A stretch of 11,393 nt of DNA from Marinospirillum sp. (lineage in GTDB: Bacteria; Pseudomonadota; Gammaproteobacteria; Pseudomonadales; Halomonadaceae). A program made the position numbers and the translations under genes. The notes under the pieces were generated by a model, which saw only the letters and a program-made list of their open reading frames with translations, was not told the origin of the DNA and searched no databases. Below, piece after piece: positions 1 through 6,461 of the stretch. Position 1 is the first letter of the stretch, and each line of letters begins with the position of its first letter. The DNA is taken from assembly GCA_007116865.1 (NCBI GenBank), contig SKHR01000127.1, positions 1 to 11,393 on the forward strand, read 5' to 3'.

Positions 1-756
1 GCCTGGCTGGTCGAGTTACAAGAAAGCTATCCACAGCTGATTTCCGAACAGCAGATTTCCGGCATGATGGATGAAATGGTGCGCGAGCTGCGCAATGTCG
101 GTCAGTGGGTGGTGTCTTTGTCCTTGGCGAGCATTCCCAGCCTGATCACCTGGCTGGTGTACCTGATTCTGGTGCCGATTCTGGTGCTGTTCATGCTCAA
201 GGATCAGCAGCAACTGGTCAACTTCATGACTTCGCTGATGCCACGCAAACGCGCACTGATGACCCGCATCTGGGTTGAGATGGATGCCCAGATTGCCAAC
301 TATATTCGCGGCAAGGTGCTGGAAATCATGATCGTCGGCAGTGTGACCTGGGCCTGCTTTGCCTGGCTGGGGCTCAACTATGCCGAGCTGCTGGCTCTGC
401 TGGTGGGCTTTTCGGTGCTGGTTCCCTACATCGGTGCAGCACTGGTCACCATTCCGGTCGCCTTGATCGCACTGGTGCAGTTTGGCTTTGGCCCCCAGTT
501 TGCCTGGGTGATCGCGGTCTATGCCATCATCCAGGCACTGGATGGCAATGTGCTGGTGCCACTGCTGTTTTCTGAGGCGGTCAATCTGCACCCGGTCTCC
601 ATCATTCTGGCGGTGCTCTTTTTCGGCGGCTTGTGGGGGTTTTGGGGGGTGTTCTTTGCGATTCCGCTGGCGACCCTGATCAAAGCGGTGATCAATGCCT
701 GGCCTAGAGCACTCCACCCGGACGATGAAGCCACTCCCCGCCCTGAATCGGATTAG
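1..756 (+). CDS. perM: AI-2E family transporter, PerM-like (3' part; 5' end outside window)
   Basis: This is an integral inner-membrane protein of the AI-2E/UPF0118 (PF01594) family. E. coli PerM is a member whose substrate is not firmly known; other members export AI-2 or act as ion/H+ antiporters. The frame is open from base 1, so the start is upstream. 251 residues are visible of the usual 350 or so. Hydrophobic segments alternate with short polar loops. The family blocks NYIRGKVLEIMIVG, LVGFSVLVPYIGA, IIQALDGNVLVPLLFSEAVN and GGLWGFWGVFFAIPLATL are all present and very close to E. coli PerM as I remember it. The tail after the last membrane segment is short and acidic. The gene converges on nadA with 21 bases between the stops, and its TAG stop lies inside a hairpin. 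Family assignment is firm; the transported substrate is not deducible. Confidence 0.93.
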   Translation, partial: AWLVELQESYPQLISEQQISGMMDEMVRELRNVGQWVVSLSLASIPSLITWLVYLILVPILVLFMLKDQQQLVNFMTSLMPRKRALMTRIWVEMDAQIANYIRGKVLEIMIVGSVTWACFAWLGLNYAELLALLVGFSVLVPYIGAALVTIPVALIALVQFGFGPQFAWVIAVYAIIQALDGNVLVPLLFSEAVNLHPVSIILAVLFFGGLWGFWGVFFAIPLATLIKAVINAWPRALHPDDEATPRPESD

Positions 757-766
757 ATTCAGGGCG
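739..766. terminator. Hairpin between convergent perM and nadA, possible bidirectional terminator
   Basis: There is a perfect 11-bp inverted repeat, CGCCCTGAATC (739-749) and GATTCAGGGCG (756-766), around a 6-base loop. It spans the perM TAG stop (754-756) and sits 11 bases from the nadA stop. Neither side has a proper T-run; the plus side has only a short ATTTTA at 775-780. It may therefore act as an RNA 3'-end stabiliser or a weak/Rho-assisted terminator rather than a classical intrinsic one. The structure is seen directly; its function is inferred. Confidence 0.5.
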
Positions 767-777
767 ATCCGGGTATT

Positions 778-1821
778 TTAAGGAACCGGGAAGTCCAACA
801 TCCGCTGCAAAGGAATCATCGCCCGTTCGATCAAACGCGGCGGCACATGGATTTCACCCTGCCCGCTTTCCAAACCTTTCAGCAACTGCTTCAAGCTGTT
901 CATCGCCATCCAGGGGCAGTGAGCGCAGCTGCGGCAGGTAGCACCATCACCCGCGGTGGGCGCTTCAATAAAGCGTTTGTCCGGGTTTTGCTGCTGCATC
1001 TTGTAGAAAATGCCGCGATCCGTGGCGACGATAAAGGTGGTTTGCGGCCTCTCACCAGCGGCAGCCAACAACTGGCTGGTTGAACCGATCACATCCGCCT
1101 CATCCACCACTGCAGCGGGTGACTCTGGATGCACCAGAACCACCGCATCAGGGTAGACTTTTTTCAGATCCCGAATCCCCTGAGCTTTAAATTCTTCATG
1201 AACAATGCAGGCGCCATCCCATAACAGCATGTCGGCCCCGGTGACTCGTTGCAGATAGTGGCCCAGGTGTTGATCCGGTGCCCAAAGGATGGATTCGCCC
1301 TGAGCGGCCAGGTGCTCAATCACCGCCTTGGCAATACTGGAAGTCACCACCCAGTCCGCCCGCGCTTTGACCGCAGCGGAGGTATTGGCATAAACCACAA
1401 CCTTGCGCTCGGGATGCTGATCACAAAAGCGTGAGAACTCATCCGCCGGGCAACCCAGATCCAGCGAGCAGGTGGCTTCCAGGGTGGGCATGAGCACGGT
1501 TTTTTCCGGAGATAACATCTTGGCGGTTTCGCCCATGAAACGCACCCCGGCAACCAGCAGGGTTTTGGCCTCATGACGAGCACCAAAGCGGGCCATTTCC
1601 AGCGAATCACCAACAAAACCACCCGTGGCCTCAGCCAGGGCCTGAATTTCAGGCGGTGTGTAGTAGTGTGCGATCAAAACCGCCTGGCGGGCTTGCATTT
1701 GCTCGATCAGGCTTTGCTGCAAGCGAGCGGTTTCTGCCTCACTCAAGACTTCCGGCTGGCTGGCATGGGCGAGATGCTCTCGAACCAGCAGCTGATCATA
1801 CACACTCGTCATTTTGCTCAT
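778..1821 (-). CDS. nadA: Quinolinate synthase NadA
   Basis: NadA condenses iminoaspartate (from NadB) with dihydroxyacetone phosphate to form quinolinate, in the cytosolic de novo NAD pathway. The 347-residue protein equals the E. coli enzyme in length and matches it throughout, for example HYYTPPEIQALAE, GDSLEMARFGARH, LLVAGVRFMGETAKMLSPEK, VVVYANTSAAVKARADWVVTS and ATDRGIFYKMQQ. The three cysteines that bind the catalytic [4Fe-4S] cluster align to C118 (in TCSLDLGC), C205 (GACIVHEE) and C302 (CRSCAHCPW). The chosen start at 1821 has GGA seven bases upstream; a second ATG three codons in (1812) is possible but has a poorer ribosome site. nadB is not in the window. The gene is separated from the upstream tRNAs by a strong terminator, so it should have its own promoter. 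Confidence 0.97.
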   Translation of the reverse strand: MSKMTSVYDQLLVREHLAHASQPEVLSEAETARLQQSLIEQMQARQAVLIAHYYTPPEIQALAEATGGFVGDSLEMARFGARHEAKTLLVAGVRFMGETAKMLSPEKTVLMPTLEATCSLDLGCPADEFSRFCDQHPERKVVVYANTSAAVKARADWVVTSSIAKAVIEHLAAQGESILWAPDQHLGHYLQRVTGADMLLWDGACIVHEEFKAQGIRDLKKVYPDAVVLVHPESPAAVVDEADVIGSTSQLLAAAGERPQTTFIVATDRGIFYKMQQQNPDKRFIEAPTAGDGATCRSCAHCPWMAMNSLKQLLKGLESGQGEIHVPPRLIERAMIPLQRMLDFPVP

Positions 1822-1841
1822 TCATCGATCCGTTGCTGTCT

Positions 1842-1853
1842 AGCCACGTGGCT
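1842..1853. promoter_or_regulatory. 12-bp perfect palindrome in the nadA leader, possible operator
   Basis: AGCCACGTGGCT is identical to its own reverse complement and lies 21 bases upstream of the nadA start codon. It is just downstream of the best -10 candidate, a position where a repressor could block transcription. It does not resemble the NadR box known from enterics. A 12-bp palindrome can arise by chance, so this is a weak call. Confidence 0.25.
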
Positions 1854-1866
1854 CAGATAGCCGAAC

Positions 1867-1875
1867 ATACTAGCA
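1867..1875 (-). promoter_or_regulatory. Candidate extended -10 promoter of nadA
   Basis: On the minus strand the sequence reads TGCTAGTAT, a TGn extended -10 with a TAGTAT hexamer (4 of 6 matches to TATAAT). No good -35 is visible at 17 bases (CCATCA). It lies 45 bases before the nadA start and after the tRNA terminator, where an independent nadA promoter is expected. Transcription would begin near 1859, placing the palindrome at 1842-1853 just inside the transcript. Confidence 0.3.
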
Positions 1876-1906
1876 CAACCCATAAAAGGTGATGGAGACT
1901 GGAGGC

Positions 1907-1937
1907 AAAAAAAAGACCGCCGTTAGGCAGCCTTTTT
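1907..1937 (-). terminator. Rho-independent terminator of the tRNA-Lys transcript
   Basis: Read on the minus strand, AAAAAGGCTGCC pairs with GGCGGTCTTTTT around a TAAC loop. This gives a 12-bp stem with two G-U pairs, followed by eight T residues in a row. It begins 7 bases after the CCA of the last tRNA, as expected for a terminator of the tRNA operon, and it insulates nadA. Since A and T runs flank both sides, it could also stop plus-strand transcription. Confidence 0.9.
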
Positions 1938-1944
1938 AATATTC

Positions 1945-2020
1945 TGGTGGGTCGTGCAGGATTCGAACCTGCGACCAATTGGTTAAAAGCCAACTGCTCT
2001 ACCAACTGAGCTAACGACCC
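1945..2020 (-). tRNA. tRNA-Lys(UUU), second copy
   Basis: This is a 76-nt cloverleaf with encoded CCA. The acceptor strands GGGTCGT and ACGACCC pair fully, the D arm has AGCTCAGTTGGTAGAGCA, and the T arm has GGTTCGAATCC. The anticodon loop CTTTTAA carries UUU (bases 1985-1987) on a five-pair stem starting GTTGG. It differs from E. coli tRNA-Lys, as I recall it, by one base pair in the anticodon stem. It reads AAA/AAG lysine codons and in gammaproteobacteria normally carries mnm5s2U34 and t6A37. It is identical to the copy at 2035-2110 and lies 14 bases downstream of it in the same transcript. Confidence 0.98.
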
Positions 2021-2034
2021 TTGCTCAGGCGCTT

Positions 2035-2110
2035 TGGTGGGTCGTGCAGGATTCGAACCTGCGACCAATTGGTTAAAAGCCAACTGCTCTACCAACTGAG
2101 CTAACGACCC
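2035..2110 (-). tRNA. tRNA-Lys(UUU), first copy
   Basis: All 76 bases including CCA are identical to the copy at 1945-2020, with a repeat period of 90 bases. The anticodon UUU is at 2075-2077. It is the promoter-proximal copy: a promoter with a GC-rich discriminator lies immediately upstream at 2125-2152. Both copies should be cut from one short precursor, separated by the 14-base spacer at 2021-2034. Confidence 0.98.
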
Positions 2111-2124
2111 TTAGCGCGGCGCAT

Positions 2125-2152
2125 ATAATAGCCTTTTTTCGCGCCCATGCAA
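2125..2152 (-). promoter_or_regulatory. Promoter of the tandem tRNA-Lys genes
   Basis: On the minus strand there is TATTAT (2125-2130; 5 of 6 matches to TATAAT), 16 bases after TTGCAT (2147-2152; the TTG matches). Between the -10 and the tRNA 5' end is a very GC-rich stretch including GCGCCGCGC, typical of stringently controlled stable-RNA promoters. The -35 lies only 19 bases past the rluB stop, so rluB has no room for a separate terminator. Confidence 0.65.
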
Positions 2153-2170
2153 CCCCTGCGGGGAAAAAAG

Positions 2171-3046
2171 TCAGTGCTTGGGCTTACGCTTGGCACCACC
2201 GATCGCATGCACCGGTTTGCGCTTTTTGCGTGGCTCAGGCAGTGGCATGCGAGGCGGCTGGGGTGTCAACGGCAGGCTCGCCAGGGTGAGCAGGCTATCC
2301 ATCTCCGCCGGGTTCAACTCTGTCCAGTCACCCATTTTGGTACGTTTATCCAGACTCACGCTGCCATAACGCACTCGCTTCAAGCGGCTGACCGTAAGGC
2401 CCTGAGACTCCCACAAGCGCCGTACTTCACGATTGCGCCCTTCGGTGAGCACCACGTGATACCAGGTGTTGATGCCTTCTCCGCCGACCAGCGCGATCTT
2501 TTGAAAACGCGCCACGCCGTCTTCCAGCATCACGCCTTCGGTCAAGGCTTTGAGCATTTCATCGGTCACTTCACCCATCACCCGCACCGCATATTCGCGT
2601 TCAACCTGCTGTGATGGATGCATCAGACGATTCGCCAGCTCGCCATCGTTGGTGAACAACAGCAGTCCGCTGGTGTTGATATCCAGGCGACCAATCGCGA
2701 TCCAGCGCTCGCCTTTCAAGCGCGGCAAATGATCAAACACGGTACGGCGACCTTCAGGATCTTTACGGGTGACCAGCTCGCCTTCCGGCTTGTTGTACAT
2801 GATCACACGCCGCTCAAGGCTGTCTTCGCCCTTGATCCGCACAGGACGGCCCCGCACGCTGACCTGATCATTCAAGCCAATACGGTCACCCAGGGTGGCG
2901 GTTTTTCCATTGACACTGACCAGGCCCGCTTCAATCACGGACTCCATTTCACGCCGTGATCCCAGCCCGCAACGGGCCAGCACTTTTTGTAACTTTTCGG
3001 TTGCATCCTTTTTGTCCCCGGATACGGGGGTAGAGGGCTTGCTCAT
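2171..3046 (-). CDS. rluB: 23S rRNA pseudouridine(2605) synthase RluB
   Basis: RluB isomerises U2605 of 23S rRNA (E. coli numbering) to pseudouridine in the large subunit. An S4 RNA-binding domain (EKLQKVLARCGLGSRRE) is followed by the RsuA/RluB catalytic domain with the motif IGRLDINTSGLLL, whose aspartate is the nucleophile. KPEGELVTRKDPEGR, GELANRLMHPS, VEREYAVRV and LTEGRNREVRRLWE follow E. coli RluB closely. The C-terminus is a basic, proline-rich tail (about the last 40 residues). I chose the ATG at 3046: it lies 4 bases after the scpB stop, has GAG seven bases upstream, and leaves a short lead before the S4 domain. The frame is open to an ATG at 3088, which would overlap scpB by 38 bases and add 14 residues. 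It is the last gene of the rnm-yciO-scpAB-rluB run. Confidence 0.94.
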   Translation of the reverse strand: MSKPSTPVSGDKKDATEKLQKVLARCGLGSRREMESVIEAGLVSVNGKTATLGDRIGLNDQVSVRGRPVRIKGEDSLERRVIMYNKPEGELVTRKDPEGRRTVFDHLPRLKGERWIAIGRLDINTSGLLLFTNDGELANRLMHPSQQVEREYAVRVMGEVTDEMLKALTEGVMLEDGVARFQKIALVGGEGINTWYHVVLTEGRNREVRRLWESQGLTVSRLKRVRYGSVSLDKRTKMGDWTELNPAEMDSLLTLASLPLTPQPPRMPLPEPRKKRKPVHAIGGAKRKPKH

Positions 3047-3050
3047 GGTT

Positions 3051-3797
3051 TTACTCGGTTGATTCATCATCAGGTCGCTGGACATCAAAACGCTCAGCCA
3101 GTTCAGTCCAGGTCAGGGGTTTAACCTCGGGTAGCGGATCTTCATCCAGTGGCGAGTCCGCTGCATCGGCAAGGTCTTCTTCATCATCGACCTGGGTCAG
3201 CAGCGGTGAAATCGGCACCTGGTCCAGATCATCCTGCCATTCTTGTTGTGCCTCCAGATCGGCCAAGGCGCGAATCTCTTCCAAAGGCGGTAAATCATTG
3301 AGGCTCTTTAAATGAAAGTAGTCTAAAAACTGTCGCGTGGTGGCATAAAGCGCTGGGCGACCGGGGGCTTCACGATGACCGACCACTCGAATCCACTCAC
3401 GTTCTTCCAGGGTGCGAACGATTTGTGAGCTGACACTCACTCCGCGGACTTCTTCAATTTCGCCTCGGGTGATCGGTTGGCGATAGGCCACCAGCGCCAG
3501 GGTTTCGAGCAGCGCGCGTGAGTAGCGCGGTGGGCGCTCAGCGCGGGCAAGGGCAATATACTCGGCATAGGCCTGACGCACGCGATAGGTGTAGCCACTG
3601 CCTAGCTCGACCAGCTCCAGACTGGTTGATTGGGTTTCCTCGATCAACTGGGCTAAAGCCGCTTTGGCAAGCGAACGCTCTGGCTGACGGGTTTCATCAC
3701 CAAAGGCTTTCAGCAGAGTATCCAGACTCAGGGGCGTCTGACTGGTGAATAACAACGCCTGAAAAACCCGAGCCACCTGATTGATTGACTCACTCAT
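3051..3797 (-). CDS. scpB: SMC-Scp complex subunit ScpB
   Basis: ScpB is the dimeric kite subunit that binds ScpA in the SMC condensin, acting on the nucleoid in chromosome compaction and segregation. The 248-residue protein has two winged-helix regions (about 5-80 and 92-165). The second contains the hallmark stretch LETLALVAYRQPITRGEIEEVRGVSVSSQIVRTLEER (given here in outline at about 97-133), followed by GRPALYATT and FLDYFHLKSL. The tail from about 170 is acidic and low-complexity. Such tails are common in proteobacterial ScpB. Its ATG overlaps the scpA TGA by 4 bases (ATGA), suggesting coupled translation. The smc gene is not in the window. Confidence 0.95.
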   Translation of the reverse strand: MSESINQVARVFQALLFTSQTPLSLDTLLKAFGDETRQPERSLAKAALAQLIEETQSTSLELVELGSGYTYRVRQAYAEYIALARAERPPRYSRALLETLALVAYRQPITRGEIEEVRGVSVSSQIVRTLEEREWIRVVGHREAPGRPALYATTRQFLDYFHLKSLNDLPPLEEIRALADLEAQQEWQDDLDQVPISPLLTQVDDEEDLADAADSPLDEDPLPEVKPLTWTELAERFDVQRPDDESTE

Positions 3798-4618
3798 GCC
3801 AAAGCGTCCTCTGCGGCGGCGGCCTGGCGGCGCACATGGATCGGTGCAAAACCCTGAGTCTGCACCAGCTCGACCAGTTGCTCTTTCACCAGCTCCAGCA
3901 GGGCCATAAAGGTCACCACCACACCGGGGCGGCCTTCATTCAAATCAAACAGCTGCTCAAAGGCCAGATAACCCTGCACCCTTTGTAGCTGATCAAGAAT
4001 CTCGCTCATGCGCGCGCGAGTGGATAGGGGTTCACGCACGATCTGGTGATGTGCGACCAGATCCGCTTGCTTTAATAACAACGAAAAAGCCCGCAGCAGT
4101 TCATCCAGTTCGACTTCCGGATGCAGGCGAGCGGGCGTCCAATCCGGGGGCGCTGCTTGGGGTGAATGATAGTCACGCTCCGCGCGCGGGAGTTCATCCA
4201 GATTTTCTGCAGCCTGCTTGAACTGCTCATAAATCAGCAGGCGGCGGATCAGTTGAGCGCGTGGGTCGTCTTCGTCTTCATCGTCCAGCACAGAAGGAGG
4301 ACGCGGCAGCAGACTGCGCGATTTGATCTCTGCCAGCATGGCAGCCATCACCAGATACTCGGCGGCCAGCTCGATTTGCAGCTCCTGCATCAGGTCCAGA
4401 TATCCCAGGTATTGGCGGGTGATTTCTGCCACATTGATGCTGAGAATATCGAGGTTATGTTTGCGAATCAGGTACAGCAGCAGGTCCAGCGGGCCTTCAA
4501 AGGTTTGCAGAAAAACCCGCAGCGCTTCCGGGGGAATGAATAAATCCTGCGGCCACTCGGTGAGCAGCTCTCCAGCCACACGAACCGGCGGGTCTTGATC
4601 CTTCAAGGCAAGCTCCAT
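3794..4618 (-). CDS. scpA: Segregation and condensation protein ScpA
   Basis: ScpA is the kleisin subunit that bridges the SMC heads and binds the ScpB dimer. The 274-residue protein carries the N-terminal SMC-binding signature FEGPLDLLLYLIRKHNLDIL (40-59), then VAEITRQYLGYLDLM and AAEYLVMAAMLAEIKSRSLLP. An acidic linker follows (about 111-118, LDDEDEDD), and there is a C-terminal winged-helix region from about 200 (TRARMSEILDQL; VVTFMALLELVKEQ). The roughly 30 residues before the signature are longer than in Bacillus. Such an extension is common in Pseudomonas-type ScpA. The ATG at 4618 is 3 bases after the yciO stop and the stop overlaps the scpB start, so translation is probably coupled on both sides. 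Confidence 0.95.
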   Translation of the reverse strand: MELALKDQDPPVRVAGELLTEWPQDLFIPPEALRVFLQTFEGPLDLLLYLIRKHNLDILSINVAEITRQYLGYLDLMQELQIELAAEYLVMAAMLAEIKSRSLLPRPPSVLDDEDEDDPRAQLIRRLLIYEQFKQAAENLDELPRAERDYHSPQAAPPDWTPARLHPEVELDELLRAFSLLLKQADLVAHHQIVREPLSTRARMSEILDQLQRVQGYLAFEQLFDLNEGRPGVVVTFMALLELVKEQLVELVQTQGFAPIHVRRQAAAAEDALA

Positions 4619-4621
4619 CCA

Positions 4622-5245
4622 TCAAACCCCGAATGCCGATGGGTCACCACGACCTTCACGCAGAATTTCCGGCACCTCACCGCGCAGGTCCACTACCGTG
4701 GTGGGGTCCATGGGGCAGGCCCCCCCATCAATGATCAAATCCAGTTGTTTGCCGATCCGGTCACGAATCAACTCTGGATCATTCATGGGCAGCGCGTCTC
4801 CAGGCAGTTGCAGGGTCACACTCATGATGGGCGCACCCAGCTCGGCCAGCAGCGCGTGGGTGAGCACATGATCCGGCACTCGCAAGCCGATGCTGCGCCG
4901 CTTGGGGTGCAGCAGCAAACGCGGCACCTCACTGGTGGCGTTCAGAATATAGGTATAGGGGCCAGGTGTGGTGTTTTTGAGCATGCGAAACTCGCGGTTA
5001 TCCACCTTGGCATAGACGGACAGGGCCGACAGGTCCGCGCAGACCAGGGTGAAGTTGTGCTTGTCATCCAGTTCACGCAACCGCTTGATGCGCTCTACCG
5101 CTTTTTTCTCACCCAGGCAGCAGCCCAGCGCATAGGCGGAGTCGGTCGGGTAGGCGATCACCCCGCCGGCACGCAAAACATCCACTGCCTGAAGAATCAG
5201 GCGCTTTTGTGGGTTCTGTGGATGGATCTCAAAATACTGGCTCAT
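4622..5245 (-). CDS. yciO: YciO, Sua5/YciO/YrdC-family protein
   Basis: YciO is a paralogue of TsaC/YrdC, which makes threonylcarbamoyl-AMP for t6A37 in ANN-decoding tRNAs. As far as I know, YciO has the same fold and binding pocket but does not simply replace TsaC in E. coli, so its physiological role is less certain. The 207 residues match E. coli YciO almost end to end: MSQYFEIHP at the start, GGVIAYPTDSAYALGC (28-42), the nucleotide-pocket HNFTL, then NTTPGPYTYIL, IGLRVPDH, PTTVVDL and LREGRGD. Its ATG overlaps the rnm stop by 4 bases and it is followed 3 bases later by scpA. The order rnm-yciO is also that of E. coli; scpAB are absent there. Confidence 0.94.
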   Translation of the reverse strand: MSQYFEIHPQNPQKRLILQAVDVLRAGGVIAYPTDSAYALGCCLGEKKAVERIKRLRELDDKHNFTLVCADLSALSVYAKVDNREFRMLKNTTPGPYTYILNATSEVPRLLLHPKRRSIGLRVPDHVLTHALLAELGAPIMSVTLQLPGDALPMNDPELIRDRIGKQLDLIIDGGACPMDPTTVVDLRGEVPEILREGRGDPSAFGV

Positions 5246-6102
5246 AACAGCTCCGGCTGTGGTTCAAATAATTCGCTAAGCGGGCGGCATTCCGGCGGTA
5301 AGGCAGCGTAATGCCCTGGGCCCTGACACCCCCAGCCTGGACGATGAAAATCGCTCCCCCAGGTCAGAGCCAAACCCAAAGCCTGCGCCTGTTGCAGCAG
5401 GGTGCGGGTTTGATTGACATCCTGCTGGCCACTGACGACTTCCAGAGCCTGTCCGCCAGCCTCCTGAAAACGCTGAATCAGTAAACGCCGCTTGGTATGC
5501 GTCATTTTATAGTGCAAAGGGTGGGCAAGACTGACCCAGGCCGAAGACGCGATCAGTTTCTTCACCGCCTCATCCAGTTCACACCAGTGGCTTTTCACAT
5601 CGCCCAGTTTACCTGCTCCGAGCCATTGACGAAACGCCCGCTCGTGCTCCTTGACGTAACCGGCCTGCACCAGCGCCTGGGCAAAGTGGGGACGCCCCGG
5701 CACCTGCCCACCGGCACAGGCCACCACCTCGTCTAACGTCAACTGCACACCGACTCGCGCCAGCTTCTTGATGATCTGCCCAGCCCGCTGCCAGCGCGCC
5801 TGGGTTTGTGCTTCGGCCACAGCCAGGGCGGCGGCACTGAGTCCCTGAGGCCACAGTGCAACCAGATGAATGGTCGCGCCCCGCCAGCAACAGGAAAATT
5901 CCATCGCTGGCCACAGGCGTAGATCCAGGGCATCCGCTGCCTGTTTGGCCTCATCCCAACCGGCAAAGGTGTCGTGGTCGGTCAGGGCAATTTCTTTTAA
6001 TCCGCGCTCAGCCGCCAGGTTCACTAATGCCACCGGTGCCAAATCTCCGTCAGAGGCGCTAGAATGCAGATGATAATCACACTGGCTGGCTAAACAAGGC
6101 AT
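5242..6102 (-). CDS. rnm: PHP-domain 3',5'-nucleoside bisphosphate phosphatase / RNase AM
   Basis: E. coli RNase AM (formerly YciV/TrpH) is a PHP-fold metal-dependent enzyme. It hydrolyses 3',5'-nucleoside bisphosphates and trims the 5' ends of rRNAs in a 5'-3' direction. All metal-ligand motifs are visible in this 286-residue protein: CDYHLHSSASDG (H11, H13, D18), TDHDT (D42, H43, D44), AMEFSC (E68), GRPHF (H139), LAHPLHY (H194) and GSDFHRPG (D251, H253). It is the first gene of the five-gene minus-strand run and overlaps yciO by 4 bases. The ATG at 6102 has a purine-rich GGAAAAAACGG just before it. It is divergent from yciI over only 59 bases. I am confident of the family and moderately confident that it is the RNase AM orthologue. 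Confidence 0.92.
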   Translation of the reverse strand: MPCLASQCDYHLHSSASDGDLAPVALVNLAAERGLKEIALTDHDTFAGWDEAKQAADALDLRLWPAMEFSCCWRGATIHLVALWPQGLSAAALAVAEAQTQARWQRAGQIIKKLARVGVQLTLDEVVACAGGQVPGRPHFAQALVQAGYVKEHERAFRQWLGAGKLGDVKSHWCELDEAVKKLIASSAWVSLAHPLHYKMTHTKRRLLIQRFQEAGGQALEVVSGQQDVNQTRTLLQQAQALGLALTWGSDFHRPGWGCQGPGHYAALPPECRPLSELFEPQPELL

Positions 6103-6161
6103 CCGTTTTTTCCATCATAGAAGTCAGCATAAGATTAACATTTTCACTCGGAGAACCCTTC
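6103..6161. promoter_or_regulatory. Divergent promoter region between rnm and yciI
   Basis: These 59 AT-rich bases separate the two oppositely oriented transcription units and so should contain both promoters. For yciI the best -10 is TAAGAT (6130-6135), with a poor TTTTTC 17 bases upstream. Neither it nor any minus-strand candidate is convincing. A clear ribosome-binding site GGAG (6150-6153) precedes the yciI ATG by 8 bases. The region's role is inferred from gene layout. Confidence 0.35.
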
Positions 6162-6461
6162 ATGTTTTATGCCCTGATTTGCGAAGATGTGCCAGGCACC
6201 CTCGCCCAACGCTTAGCGGCTCGACCCGCCCACCTTGCGCGCCTGGAAGCACTGCAAAATGAAGGACGTTTATTGCTGGCCGGGCCTCACCCTGCCATTG
6301 ATGCCCTCGACCCAGGTCAAGCGGGTTTTACCGGCAGCCTGGTGGTGGCCGAATTTGACTCTCTGGAAGCCGCCCAGGACTGGGCCAATGCCGATCCCTA
6401 TTTTGAAGCCGGGGTTTATGCCCAGGTGAGCGTCAAACCTTTCAAAAAGGTGCTGCCCTGA
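6162..6461 (+). CDS. yciI: YciI family protein
   Basis: This is a small cytosolic protein of the YciI/YCII superfamily (ferredoxin-like fold, related to muconolactone isomerase-type dimers). The biochemical function of YciI itself is not established. The 99 residues match the E. coli protein in length and in the core motifs RPAHLARLEALQNEGRLLLAGP (with the conserved H24), DPGQAGFTGSLVVAEFDSLE, ADPYFEAGVYAQV and the C-terminal VKPFKKV. GGAG lies 8 bases upstream of the ATG. Its TGA is directly followed by the ATG of mnmC, so the two genes are almost certainly cotranscribed. Confidence 0.94.
   Translation: MFYALICEDVPGTLAQRLAARPAHLARLEALQNEGRLLLAGPHPAIDALDPGQAGFTGSLVVAEFDSLEAAQDWANADPYFEAGVYAQVSVKPFKKVLP

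Noticed and set aside
16..717. Long minus-strand open frame opposite perM
   Set aside because: It is His/Gln-rich with no family features, and lies antisense to a well-conserved membrane protein whose codon pattern creates it.
1796..1825. Nine-codon overlapping mini-frame (MNEQNDECV) starting 4 bases before the nadA ATG
   Set aside because: No ribosome site of its own and no sign of conservation. Closely spaced out-of-frame ATGs arise easily in ATGAATGA sequence.
1853..2095. Open frame of 80 codons containing a twice-repeated QLVEQLAFNQLVAGSNPARPT-like stretch
   Set aside because: It is the translation of the two tRNA-Lys genes. The repeated peptide is the known artefact of reading tRNA T-arm sequence.
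1945..2110. Two-unit direct repeat with 90-base period, considered as a repeat array
   Set aside because: The repeats are complete tRNA-Lys genes, fully explained by tandem duplication.
4595..5311. 238-codon plus-strand open frame opposite yciO
   Set aside because: The opposite strand encodes a clear YciO. The plus-strand product is a low-quality, His/Gln-rich shadow.
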